Assembly: GCA_964615935.1 (NCBI GenBank)
Contig: CAZTTG010000016.1
Coordinates: forward strand, 15,488-79,487
From: CAZTTG01 sp964615935
GTDB taxonomy: Bacteria > Planctomycetota > UBA1135 > GCA-002686595
DNA length: 64,000 nt
Direction: 5' to 3'
Under the pieces are notes generated by a model. That model did no database searches. It worked only from the letters and a program-made list of their open reading frames with translations, and had not been told where the DNA came from. The position numbers and the translations under genes were made by a program. Shown here piece by piece: positions 25,637-34,200 of the stretch; the stretch's first letter is position 1, and every line of letters begins with the position of its first letter.

Positions 25637-28261
25637 ATGGGCCGCATCCGAGACCGCCTGAGGGAGCTGCTGAGCCGCCGGCGCCGTGCGTCGGAGGCCG
25701 ACGTGGAGGAGCTCCGGAGGGCCTTCCGGCACCGCTACCAGGAGTTCAAACTGCTCCTGGGAGCCAACAGCCGGGCCCTGGCGGTCATGGCCGAGATCGA
25801 CCGCGCCCTGGCGGGGACGACGCCCTACGGGATGACCTGGGTCCGGGCCCAGTGCACCCGCAGCGCCACGCACGTCTTCCAGATCGCCAAGCACCTGGAC
25901 GAGCTGGCCTCCGGCCGGTACGGGGAGCTCGACGAGCGCTTCCGGGACATCCAGGGCCAGATCGAGCCCTTCCTGCAGGAGGTCGCCTCCGAGCACGGGG
26001 GCGATCTGGCGCTCCGGCTGGGAGCGGTGGACAAGGGCCAGGCGGACCAGGTCGGGGGCAAGATGGCCAACCTGGGCGAGATCCACCGACACCTGGGGCT
26101 GGCCGTCCCGGCGGGCTTCGCGATCACGGCCGCGGGCTACCGGCTGTTCATGGAGCACTCCGACCTCGCCTCCGAGATCGACCGGCGCATCCAGGCCGCC
26201 GACGCCGAGAGCCTGGACGAGCTGGTGGGGCTGTCCAGCTCGATCCGCCGGCTGATCCTGGACGCCGAACTCCCCCCCTCGCTGAAGCGGACCCTCTCCG
26301 ATCAGTACCACCTGCTGGAGGAGCAGGAGGGCGAGGGGATCACCCTGGCGGTCCGCAGTAGCGCGCTGGGGGAGGACATGGCGGGGACCTCCTTCGCCGG
26401 TCAGTACCGCTCCGAGCTCAACGTGAGCGGGGACGACCTGGAGCGCGCCTACCGGGGGGTGGTCGCCAGCAAGTACGGCCTGCCGGCGATGACCTACCGG
26501 CTGTCACGGGGGATCCGCGACGAGGACGTGGCCATGTGCGTCGGCTTCCTGCGGATGATCGACGCCCGGGCGGGGGGAGTGCTGTACTCCCGCAATCCGG
26601 TGGACATCCGGGACGACTCGGTCCTCATCAACTCGGCCTGGGGCCTGTCCAACGTGGTCGTGGACGGCCGGACGCCGGTGGACCACTTCGTCGTCTCCCG
26701 CGCCGAGCCCCTGCGCATCGCCAGCCGGGAGATCGCCGACCAGGAGCGCAAGTCCGTGTGCGCGCCGGACGAGGGCCTCGAGTACGTCGAGCTGGACGGT
26801 GAGGATCGGCACCGCCCGTCGCTGGACGACGAGAGGATCCTCGAGCTCGCCCGGGTGGCCATCCGCCTGGAGGAGCACTACGGGGCCCCCCAGGACGTCG
26901 AGTGGGCCCTGGGCGCGGACGGTTCGATCACCATCCTGCAGTGCCGCCCGCTGCAGCAGGAGGAGGTCGCCGAGCGCGGCGCGGGGGGGGCCGCCTGCGG
27001 CCCGACCCTCCTCGAGGGCGGCGTGACCGCCGCGCGGGGGGTGGCGGCGGGACCCGTCTGCCCGGTCGCCAGGGAGGTCGACGTGCTGCGCTTCCCCGAG
27101 GGCGGCGTGCTGGTGGCGCTGCAGGCCCTGCCCCGCTGGGCCCCCGCCCTGTGCCGGGCGGCGGCCGTGGTCTGCGAGCAGGGGACGGTCACCTGCCACC
27201 TGGCCAACGTCGCGCGGGAGCTGGGGGTGCCGGCCCTCTTCGGGGTCGAGGGGGCCGCGCGGGAGCTGGCGGCCGAGCAGGTGATCACCGTCGACGCCGA
27301 CGGACGCAGCCTCTACGAGGGACGGATCGAGGCCCTGCTGGAGCTGGTGCATCCCGCTCGCAACCTAATGGAGGGGAGCCCGGTCCACGCGGCCCTGGAG
27401 GGCGCCGCCCGGCTCATCGTGCCCCTGACCCTCATCGATCCGGACGCCGCCGAGTTCCGGCCGGAGAGCTGCCAGACACTGCACGACATCACCCGCTTCT
27501 GCCACGAGAAGGCGGTGCAGGAGATGTTCCGCTTCGGGAGGGACCACCACTTCCCCGAGCGCTCCAGCAAGCAGCTCTTCTGCGAGGTGCCCATGCAGTG
27601 GTGGGTCCTCAACCTGGACGACGGCTTCCAGGAGGAGGTGGAGGGCAAGTACGTCCGGATCGAGAACATCTCCTCCATCCCCATGCTGGCCCTGTGGGAG
27701 GGGATCACCGCCGTGCCCTGGGAGGGCCCGCCGCCCATCGACGGCAAGGGCTTCATGTCGGTGATGTTCGGCGCGACCGCCAACACCGCCCTCTCCACCG
27801 GGGTGCGCTCGCGGTACAGCGACCGGAACTACTTCATGATCTCCCGCAACTTCCTGAGCCTGAGCTCGCGCCTGGGAGCCCACTTCTCGATCGTGGAGAC
27901 CATCGTCAGCGAGCGGCTGGCGGAGAACTACATCAGCTTCCAGTTCAAGGGGGGCGCGGCCGACCTCACGCGGCGCCTCCTGCGGGTCGAGTTCGTGCGG
28001 GAGATCCTGGAGGAGTACGGCTTCCTGGTGAAGGTCAACCGGGACAACCTGATCGCCCGCATGGAGGGCTTCGACGAGGAGCACATGAAGGGGCGGCTGC
28101 GGATCCTGGGCTACCTGGCGATCCACACCCGGCAGATCGACATGATCATGGCCAACGAGGCGCTGGTGGACCGCTACCGCGCCAAGTTCCACGGGGACAT
28201 CGGGGCTCTGCTGGCTGAGGGGGGGCCCCCGGACGCGGCGGCGGGCCTCACTCCACGTTGA
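25637..28261 (+). CDS. PEP-synthase-like protein: ATP-grasp (PPDK N-terminal) and phosphohistidine swivel domains, novel C-terminus
   Basis: This 874-residue protein starts with about 130 helical residues, followed by a PPDK/PEP-synthase nucleotide-binding domain (about 135-440: GGKMANLGEI, VPAGFAITA, VRSSALGEDMAGTSFAGQY, GGVLYSRNP, VEWALG, ILQCRPLQ). A swivel domain comes next (about 465-570), with CEQGTVTCHLANVARELGVPALFG; His about 521 corresponds to the phosphohistidine. The TIM-barrel PEP/pyruvate domain of true PEP synthase is absent. In its place are about 290 residues that I do not recognise. It may phosphorylate a protein or small molecule through the swivel His. It overlaps the convergent radical-SAM gene by 14 bp. 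Confidence 0.82.
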   Translation: MGRIRDRLRELLSRRRRASEADVEELRRAFRHRYQEFKLLLGANSRALAVMAEIDRALAGTTPYGMTWVRAQCTRSATHVFQIAKHLDELASGRYGELDERFRDIQGQIEPFLQEVASEHGGDLALRLGAVDKGQADQVGGKMANLGEIHRHLGLAVPAGFAITAAGYRLFMEHSDLASEIDRRIQAADAESLDELVGLSSSIRRLILDAELPPSLKRTLSDQYHLLEEQEGEGITLAVRSSALGEDMAGTSFAGQYRSELNVSGDDLERAYRGVVASKYGLPAMTYRLSRGIRDEDVAMCVGFLRMIDARAGGVLYSRNPVDIRDDSVLINSAWGLSNVVVDGRTPVDHFVVSRAEPLRIASREIADQERKSVCAPDEGLEYVELDGEDRHRPSLDDERILELARVAIRLEEHYGAPQDVEWALGADGSITILQCRPLQQEEVAERGAGGAACGPTLLEGGVTAARGVAAGPVCPVAREVDVLRFPEGGVLVALQALPRWAPALCRAAAVVCEQGTVTCHLANVARELGVPALFGVEGAARELAAEQVITVDADGRSLYEGRIEALLELVHPARNLMEGSPVHAALEGAARLIVPLTLIDPDAAEFRPESCQTLHDITRFCHEKAVQEMFRFGRDHHFPERSSKQLFCEVPMQWWVLNLDDGFQEEVEGKYVRIENISSIPMLALWEGITAVPWEGPPPIDGKGFMSVMFGATANTALSTGVRSRYSDRNYFMISRNFLSLSSRLGAHFSIVETIVSERLAENYISFQFKGGAADLTRRLLRVEFVREILEEYGFLVKVNRDNLIARMEGFDEEHMKGRLRILGYLAIHTRQIDMIMANEALVDRYRAKFHGDIGALLAEGGPPDAAAGLTPR

Positions 28262-29786
28262 CCGTGGGCACCTGCAGGTTGACCCGGTCGCGCTCCGCCA
28301 GGAGGGTGTAGCTCCAGTCGCTGCCGGCCACCCGGCGGCGGTGCTTGCGGATGCGACTGCGGACCTCGAACCAGTCGGCGATCAGGACCGGGTGCTTGAG
28401 CATGGCGACCAGGCGCTCGACCTTGCGCAGGACGCGGGCCTTGAGGGTGCCCATGTTCGCGGCGTGGACGCGCAGCAGGCGCTCGCGCTCCTCGTGGAGC
28501 TCCTCGTGGCTGAAGATGGGGTGCTTGAAGGTCTCGGTGGAGTGCCAGTAGTGGAACTCGACCTCGGCCACGTCCTTGAGCAGGCGCGGCTTGAGCTCCT
28601 CGTACACCACCGTTCCGGGGATGGGCTGCAGCACCGCGCAGCAGACCGCGTCGGGGCGCGAGCGGACCACGATGTCCTCGGTCAGGCGGTGGTCGTTGTG
28701 CTTCTCCTCGGGGAAGCCGTAGAGGATGAAGTACTTGAAGTACATCCCCACTTCCCGGTTCAGCTTGGCGCCCGACAATATGGTCTCGGGGGTCAGCCCC
28801 TTCTTCATGCTCACCAGGAGGTCGGGGGAGCCGGACTCGAGGCCGTAGTAGATCTTGACGCAGCCGGCCTTCTTCATCCACCGCAGCATCTCGAAGTCCA
28901 TGGTGTCGAGACGCGACTCGCAGATCCACTCGAAGGCCAGGCCGCGGCGGACGATCTCCTTGCAGACGGCGATGACCCGCTTGCGCTGGATGGTGAAGAG
29001 GTCGTCGAAGAGCACCACCTGCGGCGGGTTGTAGCGGCGCAGGATGTGCTCCAGCAGGTCGACCGTGCGCTCGGGGCCCATGGAGCGGTACAGGCGCGGG
29101 GTCATCTCCGCGTCGCAGAAGGTGCAGGCGAAGGGGCAGCCGCGCGAGGTGATGGTGGTCACCCCGGGGTTGACCATCAGCCGCATGTAGCGCTCGATGT
29201 CCCACAGGTGGTAGGCCGGGAAGGGGATCTTGTCCATGTCCCGGATCAGCGGGCGGCGGGGCGTGGCCACCTGCTCGCCGTCCCGCATGAAGGTGATCCC
29301 CTGGATGTCGCCCCAGCGCTCGGGGTCCTGGTAGGCCTCGATGACCTCGGGCAGGGTCTCGTCGCCCTCGCCCTGAACGCAGACGTCGGCCGAGCCCGGC
29401 TCCAGGAAGAACTCCGGGTTGGTGGTGGGGTGGGGGCCGCCCATGACCACGAAGCGCGAGAGCTCCTCGCGGGCCATCTTGCCCAGCTCGCGGGCCCGCC
29501 GGGCGTTGGGGGTGAGGCTGGAGATGCCCACCACGTCGGCCCACAGCATGCCCTCGCGGATGACCTCGAACTCCTCGATGGAGTCGTCCAGGAGGCGCAC
29601 CTCGTGGCCCAGCTCCTCCAGCTCGGCCCCCAGGATGGCGATTCCCAGGGGGGGGTAGATCTCGTCCCGGGCGAGCTCGCCCTTGACCGCGCCCTCGTCG
29701 CTGAAGATGGCCGCGGCCTTCTCGCGGATGGCCTGCGACTTGGCGTAGACGAGGACGATCTTCTTCCTGTCGGCAGCAACGACCAT
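28248..29786 (-). CDS. B12-binding-domain radical SAM protein
   Basis: The 512-residue protein has an N-terminal cobalamin-binding-type Rossmann domain (about 10-160: YPPLGIAILGAELEELGHEV, VVGISSLTPNARRA, VVMGGPHPTTNPEFFL). The radical SAM core has the 4Fe-4S motif CPFACTFC at C217/C221/C224, followed by VVLFDDLFTIQ, KIYYGLESGS and YFILYGFPEE. The usual His of base-off cobalamin binding is not obvious. The family includes hopanoid and bacteriochlorophyll methylases and many unknowns. The C-terminus (about 430-512) is basic and helical. An ATG directly follows a TAGAGT hexamer (7-nt spacer), which fits leaderless expression. The B12 requirement links it logically, though not physically, to the btu operon. 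Confidence 0.85.
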   Translation of the reverse strand: MVVAADRKKIVLVYAKSQAIREKAAAIFSDEGAVKGELARDEIYPPLGIAILGAELEELGHEVRLLDDSIEEFEVIREGMLWADVVGISSLTPNARRARELGKMAREELSRFVVMGGPHPTTNPEFFLEPGSADVCVQGEGDETLPEVIEAYQDPERWGDIQGITFMRDGEQVATPRRPLIRDMDKIPFPAYHLWDIERYMRLMVNPGVTTITSRGCPFACTFCDAEMTPRLYRSMGPERTVDLLEHILRRYNPPQVVLFDDLFTIQRKRVIAVCKEIVRRGLAFEWICESRLDTMDFEMLRWMKKAGCVKIYYGLESGSPDLLVSMKKGLTPETILSGAKLNREVGMYFKYFILYGFPEEKHNDHRLTEDIVVRSRPDAVCCAVLQPIPGTVVYEELKPRLLKDVAEVEFHYWHSTETFKHPIFSHEELHEERERLLRVHAANMGTLKARVLRKVERLVAMLKHPVLIADWFEVRSRIRKHRRRVAGSDWSYTLLAERDRVNLQVPTVNVE

Positions 29787-29793
29787 GGGTGCG

Positions 29794-29799
29794 ACTCTA
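29794..29799 (-). promoter_or_regulatory. Candidate -10 TAGAGT, leaderless type, for the radical SAM gene
   Basis: On the minus strand TAGAGT ends 7 nt before ATG 29786. No clear -35 hexamer is seen upstream, and no Shine-Dalgarno precedes the ATG. Confidence 0.4.
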
Positions 29800-29942
29800 G
29801 CTCGCCCGCTGGGGGAGTGGGCGGTTTCCGTCAGGGTTCACCTCGGCCTTCCTGCCGCTCCGTCTGAACGGGGGCCGAGCTTCCCACCGGATTCTAGCCC
29901 GCTCCCGAGGCCCAACAAGCCGCAAAACCGCGCTGCCGCGGC

Positions 29943-29971
29943 TTCAGGCGGGGCCTCCCCGGCACTAGAAT
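29943..29971 (+). promoter_or_regulatory. Candidate leaderless promoter of the xseB-ispA operon
   Basis: TTCAGG (29943-29948), a 17-nt spacer and TAGAAT (29966-29971) precede ATG 29980 by 8 nt. The hexamer is the best TATAAT match of the set. There is no Shine-Dalgarno. Confidence 0.5.
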
Positions 29972-29979
29972 CGCCCGCG

Positions 29980-30258
29980 ATGGCGAAGGAGAACCGCGAC
30001 GAGGAGGCCCCCTCCGGGGATTTCGACCGGCGACTGGAACGCCTGGAGGCGATCGTGGACGAGCTGGAGGGGGGCGAGCTGGGCCTGGAGCCGGCCATCG
30101 AGCGCTACCGCGAGGGGATCCGGCTCCTGCAGGAGTGCCACGGGCTCCTGGGCCGCTTTCGGCGTCAGGTGGAGGAGCTGGGCCGGGAGGCGGAGGAGAG
30201 CCTGACCCCCTTCGCCGACGATCCCGACGCCCCCGGGGGGGAACGGGGCGAGCGGTGA
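29980..30258 (+). CDS. xseB: Exodeoxyribonuclease VII small subunit
   Basis: ATG 29980 gives 92 residues. The core FDRRLERLEAIVDELEGGEL and LEPAIERYREGIRLLQECH is the family pattern of two long helices. It binds XseA to form the ssDNA-degrading exonuclease VII. An acidic tail of about 20 residues (PFADDPDAPGGERGER) follows. The gene overlaps ispA by 4 bp; xseB next to ispA and dxs is the same order seen in many bacteria. XseA is not in the window. No ribosome site precedes the ATG, but a -10-like TAGAAT lies 8 nt before it. Confidence 0.9.
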   Translation: MAKENRDEEAPSGDFDRRLERLEAIVDELEGGELGLEPAIERYREGIRLLQECHGLLGRFRRQVEELGREAEESLTPFADDPDAPGGERGER

Positions 30259-31166
30259 ACGCCGGGCCGGGCCCGCCCCGGGATCGGCTCCGGGAGCTCC
30301 TGGAGGAGTCGCGGGCCTGGGCCGAGGCGCAGCTCCACAGGCTCCTGCCGCTGGGCCCCGAGGTCCCGCGCCCCCTGGCCGAGGCCGTGCGCCACTCGCT
30401 CTTCGGGGGGGGCAAGCGCCTGCGGCCCTGCCTGGTGCGCCTGACGGGCCGCCACCTGGGCGCCGAGGACGAGGCCTGCGCCCGGCCGGCGGTGGCGGTC
30501 GAGCTGATCCACACCTACAGCCTGATCCACGACGACCTGCCGTCGATGGACGACGACGAGCTGCGCCGGGGGCGGCCCACCTGCCACGTGGCCCACGGCG
30601 AGGCGACCGCCATCCTGGCGGGGGACGCACTGCAGGCGGCCGCCTTCGAGGTCCTCTGCGGCGGGGCCGGCGGGGACCCCGCCCGCGTCGCCGACGGGGT
30701 GAGCGTCCTGGCGAGGGCCGTCGGCGCGGGCGGCCTGGTGGGGGGGCAGGTGCTCGATCTGTCGACCCCGGGGGAGGCGCCCGGGATCGAGGAGGTGGCC
30801 GAGATCCACCTGCGCAAGACCGCGCTGCTGATCGAGGCCGCGGCCGAGCTGGGCGCGGTGGCGGCCGGGGCCGGCGGGGCCGCGCGGGGGGCTGCGCGGC
30901 GCTACGGGCGGAGCCTGGGACTCCTGTTCCAGGCGGTGGACGACCTCCTGGACGTGACCGGCGACGCCGCCACCCTGGGCAAGACCCCCGGCAAGGACGC
31001 CCGCCTGGAGAGGGCCACCCTGGTGGCCTCCCTGGGGCTGGAGGGCGCCCGCGGGCGGGCCGGGGAGCTGGCCGAGGAGGCCCGGGACGCGGCCCGCGCC
31101 ATGGGTTGTGGGCCCGGGGATCCCTGCCTGGAGCTCGCCGAGAGGGTGCTCGACCGTCGCAGGTGA
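30255..31166 (+). CDS. ispA: Farnesyl/geranylgeranyl diphosphate synthase (polyprenyl synthetase)
   Basis: The GTG start overlaps the xseB stop. The 303-residue enzyme has GGGKRLRP (about 51-58), the first aspartate-rich motif HDDLPSMDDDELRRG (about 92-106), GDALQAAAF, and the second motif FQAVDDLLDVTGD (about 225). This is the trans-prenyltransferase fold that condenses IPP with allylic diphosphates. Position within xseB-ispA-dxs supports a short-chain (C15/C20) product; residues before the first motif (HTYSL) fit such enzymes, but product length is not certain from sequence. It supplies precursors for quinones, cell-wall lipid carriers and hopanoids. Confidence 0.9.
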   Translation: MNAGPGPPRDRLRELLEESRAWAEAQLHRLLPLGPEVPRPLAEAVRHSLFGGGKRLRPCLVRLTGRHLGAEDEACARPAVAVELIHTYSLIHDDLPSMDDDELRRGRPTCHVAHGEATAILAGDALQAAAFEVLCGGAGGDPARVADGVSVLARAVGAGGLVGGQVLDLSTPGEAPGIEEVAEIHLRKTALLIEAAAELGAVAAGAGGAARGAARRYGRSLGLLFQAVDDLLDVTGDAATLGKTPGKDARLERATLVASLGLEGARGRAGELAEEARDAARAMGCGPGDPCLELAERVLDRRR

Positions 31167-31274
31167 GGGACTCGCCCTGCCCCGGGAGGGCGGATGGGCC
31201 TTGATTCTGCGCGCCGCATGCCGATGCTGGTTGGGCGATGCTGGCCGCGGTCTCACTCACCGCGGCCCGGAACG

Positions 31275-31280
31275 TAGAGG
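31275..31280 (+). promoter_or_regulatory. Candidate -10 TAGAGG, leaderless type, before dxs
   Basis: TAGAGG ends 6 nt before ATG 31287, with no Shine-Dalgarno between. The 120-bp space after ispA could hold an independent promoter, but no convincing -35 is seen. Confidence 0.3.
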
Positions 31281-31286
31281 CACCCG

Positions 31287-33239
31287 ATGAGCGAGAACCC
31301 CCCCCCGGCCCCCTCCACGGCCGTGCGGACCGGGATCCTGGAGGAGGTCGACTCACCCCAGGACCTGAAGGCCCTGGCTCCGGAGGAGCTGCAGGCCTAC
31401 TGCGAGGAGATGCGGGCCTTCCTCCTGGAGAGCGTGCCCAGGACGGGCGGCCACCTGGGATCCAACCTGGGGGTGGTGGAGCTGACCTGCGCCCTCCACC
31501 GGGTCTTCGACCTGCGCCGGGACCGGGTCATCTGGGACGTCAGCCACCAGGCCTATCCCCACAAGATCATCACCGGCCGGCGGGGGCGCTTCCTCTCCCT
31601 GCGCCAGACCGGCGGATTGTGCGGCTTCACCCACCCCGGCGAGTCGGAGTACGACCTCTTCCACACCGGCCACGCCGGCACCAGCATCAGCCTGGGCCTG
31701 GGGCTGGCCCGGGCCACCGCCCACGAGCCCGACCCGCCCCAGGTGATCAGCGTGATCGGCGACGCCAGCCTGGGCGCGGGGGTGGCCTTCGAGGCGCTCA
31801 ACTTCGCCGGGGCCAGCGGGGGACGCCTGCTGGTGGTGCTGAACGACAACGAGTGGTCGATCAGCAAGTCGGTCGGGGCCCTGGCCCGCTACCTGTCGCG
31901 CATCCGCTCGTCGCGGGTGGTGCAGCGCGCCAACCAGGAGATCCACAGCCTGCTCTCGGCCATCCCGCTGATCGGCCGCAAGGTCGATCAGGTGCTGGAG
32001 GACATCGGCGAGGTCATGCGCCACGCCACCGTCCCGGGGCACATCTTCGAGGAGCTGGGCGTGACCTACGTGGGACCGCTGGACGGGCACGACGTGGGCC
32101 TGCTGGTCGAGAACCTGCAGCGCATTCGCGAGCTCGACGGGGCGGTGCTCCTGCACGTGCTCACCGAGAAGGGCAAGGGCCACCCCACGGCGGCCACCCA
32201 CCCCGAGCGCGTCCACGCGGCCAAGCCGGCTCCGCGGAGCACGGAGAGCCAGAAGATCGAGCCCGACGAGGCCCACGCCCGCGGCCCGAGCTTCACCGCC
32301 ACCTTCGGCGAGGCCCTCACCCAGGCGGCCGAGAGCGACGTCCGGGTCCACGCGATCACCGCCGGCATGCCCTCCGGCACGGGGCTGTTCTCCACCTTCC
32401 AGGAGCGCCTGCCCGGCCGCTTCCACGACACCGGCATCACCGAGCAGCACGCCCTGGCGATGGCCGCGGGCATGGCCAAGGGGGGCCTGAGGCCGGCGGT
32501 GGCGGTCTACGCCACCTTCATGCAGCGGGCCTACGACCAGGTCTTCCAGGAGATCGCCCTGCAGGGGCTGCCGGTCCTCCTGTGCCTCGACCGCGCCGGC
32601 CCCGTGGGCGGGGACGGGCCCACCCACAACGGGACCTTCGACATCGGCATCCTGCGGGTCCTGCCCGGCATGACCCTGTGCGCCCCGCGGGACGCCACCG
32701 ACATGTCCCGCATGATCGACATGGCCCTGCGGCTCGACGGGCCCGTGGGCCTGCGCTACCCCCGCGGGAGCTGCCCGGCGAGGGAGTGCATCCACGAGAG
32801 CGAGCGCCGCGACATGGAGCCCGGCCGGGCCGAGGTGCTGCGGGAGGGCGAGCGCGCGGTCCTGTGGGCCTACGGGGCCATGGTCGAGACCGCGCTCGAA
32901 GTCGCCGAACGCCTGCAGCGGAGGGGCGTCACCCTGGGGGTCGTCGACGCGCGCTTCGCCAAGCCCCTGGACGAGGAGCTGCTGGCGGCCCACGCCCGCG
33001 ACCACCGCCACATCATCACCCTCGAGGACCACCAGCGCGCCGGCGGCTTCGGCTCGGCCGTGCTGGAGGCCTGGAGCCGTCTGCAGTCCCCCCAGGCCCG
33101 CGTGCGGGTCCTGGGGATCCCGGACCGCTTCGTGGAGCACATGAGCTCCCGCGCCGAGCAGCTCGCCAGCGCGGGCCTGGACCCCGACTCGGTCGAGCGG
33201 GTGGTGCTCAAGCTGCTCCAGCCCAGCCTGGTCCCCTGA
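31287..33239 (+). CDS. dxs: 1-deoxy-D-xylulose-5-phosphate synthase
   Basis: The 650-residue enzyme makes DXP from pyruvate and glyceraldehyde-3-phosphate, the first step of the MEP isoprenoid pathway. Landmarks are GGHLGSNLGVVELT, WDVSHQAYPHKIITGR, the TPP motif VIGDASLGAGVAFEALN to LNDNEWSIS, the glutamate region DTGITEQHALAMAAGMA, and DRAGPVGGDGPTHNG. The TPP motif reads GDA instead of the usual GDG, which I have noted in other planctomycete-like sequences and do not read as inactivation. Length is normal (about 620-650). It lies 120 bp after ispA and 7 bp before nadK, so co-expression with the prenyl synthase and NAD kinase is likely. Confidence 0.94.
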   Translation: MSENPPPAPSTAVRTGILEEVDSPQDLKALAPEELQAYCEEMRAFLLESVPRTGGHLGSNLGVVELTCALHRVFDLRRDRVIWDVSHQAYPHKIITGRRGRFLSLRQTGGLCGFTHPGESEYDLFHTGHAGTSISLGLGLARATAHEPDPPQVISVIGDASLGAGVAFEALNFAGASGGRLLVVLNDNEWSISKSVGALARYLSRIRSSRVVQRANQEIHSLLSAIPLIGRKVDQVLEDIGEVMRHATVPGHIFEELGVTYVGPLDGHDVGLLVENLQRIRELDGAVLLHVLTEKGKGHPTAATHPERVHAAKPAPRSTESQKIEPDEAHARGPSFTATFGEALTQAAESDVRVHAITAGMPSGTGLFSTFQERLPGRFHDTGITEQHALAMAAGMAKGGLRPAVAVYATFMQRAYDQVFQEIALQGLPVLLCLDRAGPVGGDGPTHNGTFDIGILRVLPGMTLCAPRDATDMSRMIDMALRLDGPVGLRYPRGSCPARECIHESERRDMEPGRAEVLREGERAVLWAYGAMVETALEVAERLQRRGVTLGVVDARFAKPLDEELLAAHARDHRHIITLEDHQRAGGFGSAVLEAWSRLQSPQARVRVLGIPDRFVEHMSSRAEQLASAGLDPDSVERVVLKLLQPSLVP

Positions 33240-33246
33240 GCGCGCC

Positions 33247-34200
33247 ATGGCCGGCCGCCGCAAGAGCCCTGACTCCCCGGTGAGCTCGCGGAAGCCCGCG
33301 GGCGGAGCGCCCCGCGTCGGCGCGGTGCGCCGCGTGCTGGTCTCGGCCGATCTCGGCAAGCCGCCGGTGGTCGAGCTGATGGACCGCCTGCGCCCCTGGC
33401 TCGCCGAGCGGGTCGAGGAGGTCGAGCTCGCGGAGGACGTGCGCGCCCCGTGGGGAGTCGGCGAGTCGCCGGAGGACCTCCCCGACCTGGTGGTCGTGCT
33501 GGGAGGGGACGGGGCCATGCTGAGCGCCGCCCGGGCCTTCTCGGAGCACCCGGTCCCCACGGTGGGCATCAACTTCGGCCGGGTGGGCTTCCTGGCCTCG
33601 GTCCCGGCCGGGCGATGGGAGCCCGCCCTGGAGGAGATCCTGGGCGGCCGAGGCGTGCACGAGCCGCGCATGCGCCTGGCGGCGCGCCTCGAGCAGGGGG
33701 GCTCGACGGCCCGTTCCGGGGTGGCCCTCAACGACGTGATGGTCGCCCGCCAGAGGCCCCGCGGGCTGCTCGTCGCCAGCCTGAGGATCGACGGCCAGTG
33801 GGTGGCCGACTACCGGGCCGACGGCCTGATCGCGGCCACCGCCAGCGGGTCCACGGCTCACTCCCTCTCGGCCGGGGGCCCCATCCTGGCGCCCCACATG
33901 GCGGGGATCGTGCTCACGCCCATCTGCCCCCAGGGCCTGGCCCACCGCCCCATCGTCCTGCACCCCGACAGCAGCCTGGAGATCGAGCTGGTCGACTCCC
34001 CGGCCGGCGCCACCCTGATCGTCGACGGCCAGGGCTCCCTCCCGATGGAGCCCGGGGACCGGGTGACCCTGGAGCGGCACCCGGTCGACTACCCCATGCT
34101 CGCCTGGCGCGAGCTGGACCCCTACCGGCGCCTGCGGAACCGCCTGGGGTGGACCGGGCGTAGGGCGTCGGAGTCGCCTCGGGAGCGCGGTCGGGACTAG
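33247..34200 (+). CDS. nadK: NAD kinase
   Basis: The 317-residue enzyme phosphorylates NAD to NADP using ATP or polyphosphate. The signature order is clear: VVLGGDGAMLSAAR (GGDG, about 79-92), VGINFGRVGFLASV, the substrate loop LNDVMVAR, ADGLIAATASGSTAHSLSAGGP (Tyr of the usual TAYSL replaced by His), and TPICPQGLAHRPIV. Length is close to the family's typical 290-310. It is 7 bp after dxs; NADPH is needed by DXP reductoisomerase later in the same pathway. Its stop overlaps the stop of the convergent LolD-type gene by 3 nt. Confidence 0.93.
   Translation: MAGRRKSPDSPVSSRKPAGGAPRVGAVRRVLVSADLGKPPVVELMDRLRPWLAERVEEVELAEDVRAPWGVGESPEDLPDLVVVLGGDGAMLSAARAFSEHPVPTVGINFGRVGFLASVPAGRWEPALEEILGGRGVHEPRMRLAARLEQGGSTARSGVALNDVMVARQRPRGLLVASLRIDGQWVADYRADGLIAATASGSTAHSLSAGGPILAPHMAGIVLTPICPQGLAHRPIVLHPDSSLEIELVDSPAGATLIVDGQGSLPMEPGDRVTLERHPVDYPMLAWRELDPYRRLRNRLGWTGRRASESPRERGRD

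Noticed and set aside
31740..31800. DXS inactivated by GDA instead of GDG in the TPP motif
   Set aside because: The rest of the TPP-binding and catalytic motifs are intact and the gene is in a conserved isoprenoid operon; the Ala variant is compatible with function.
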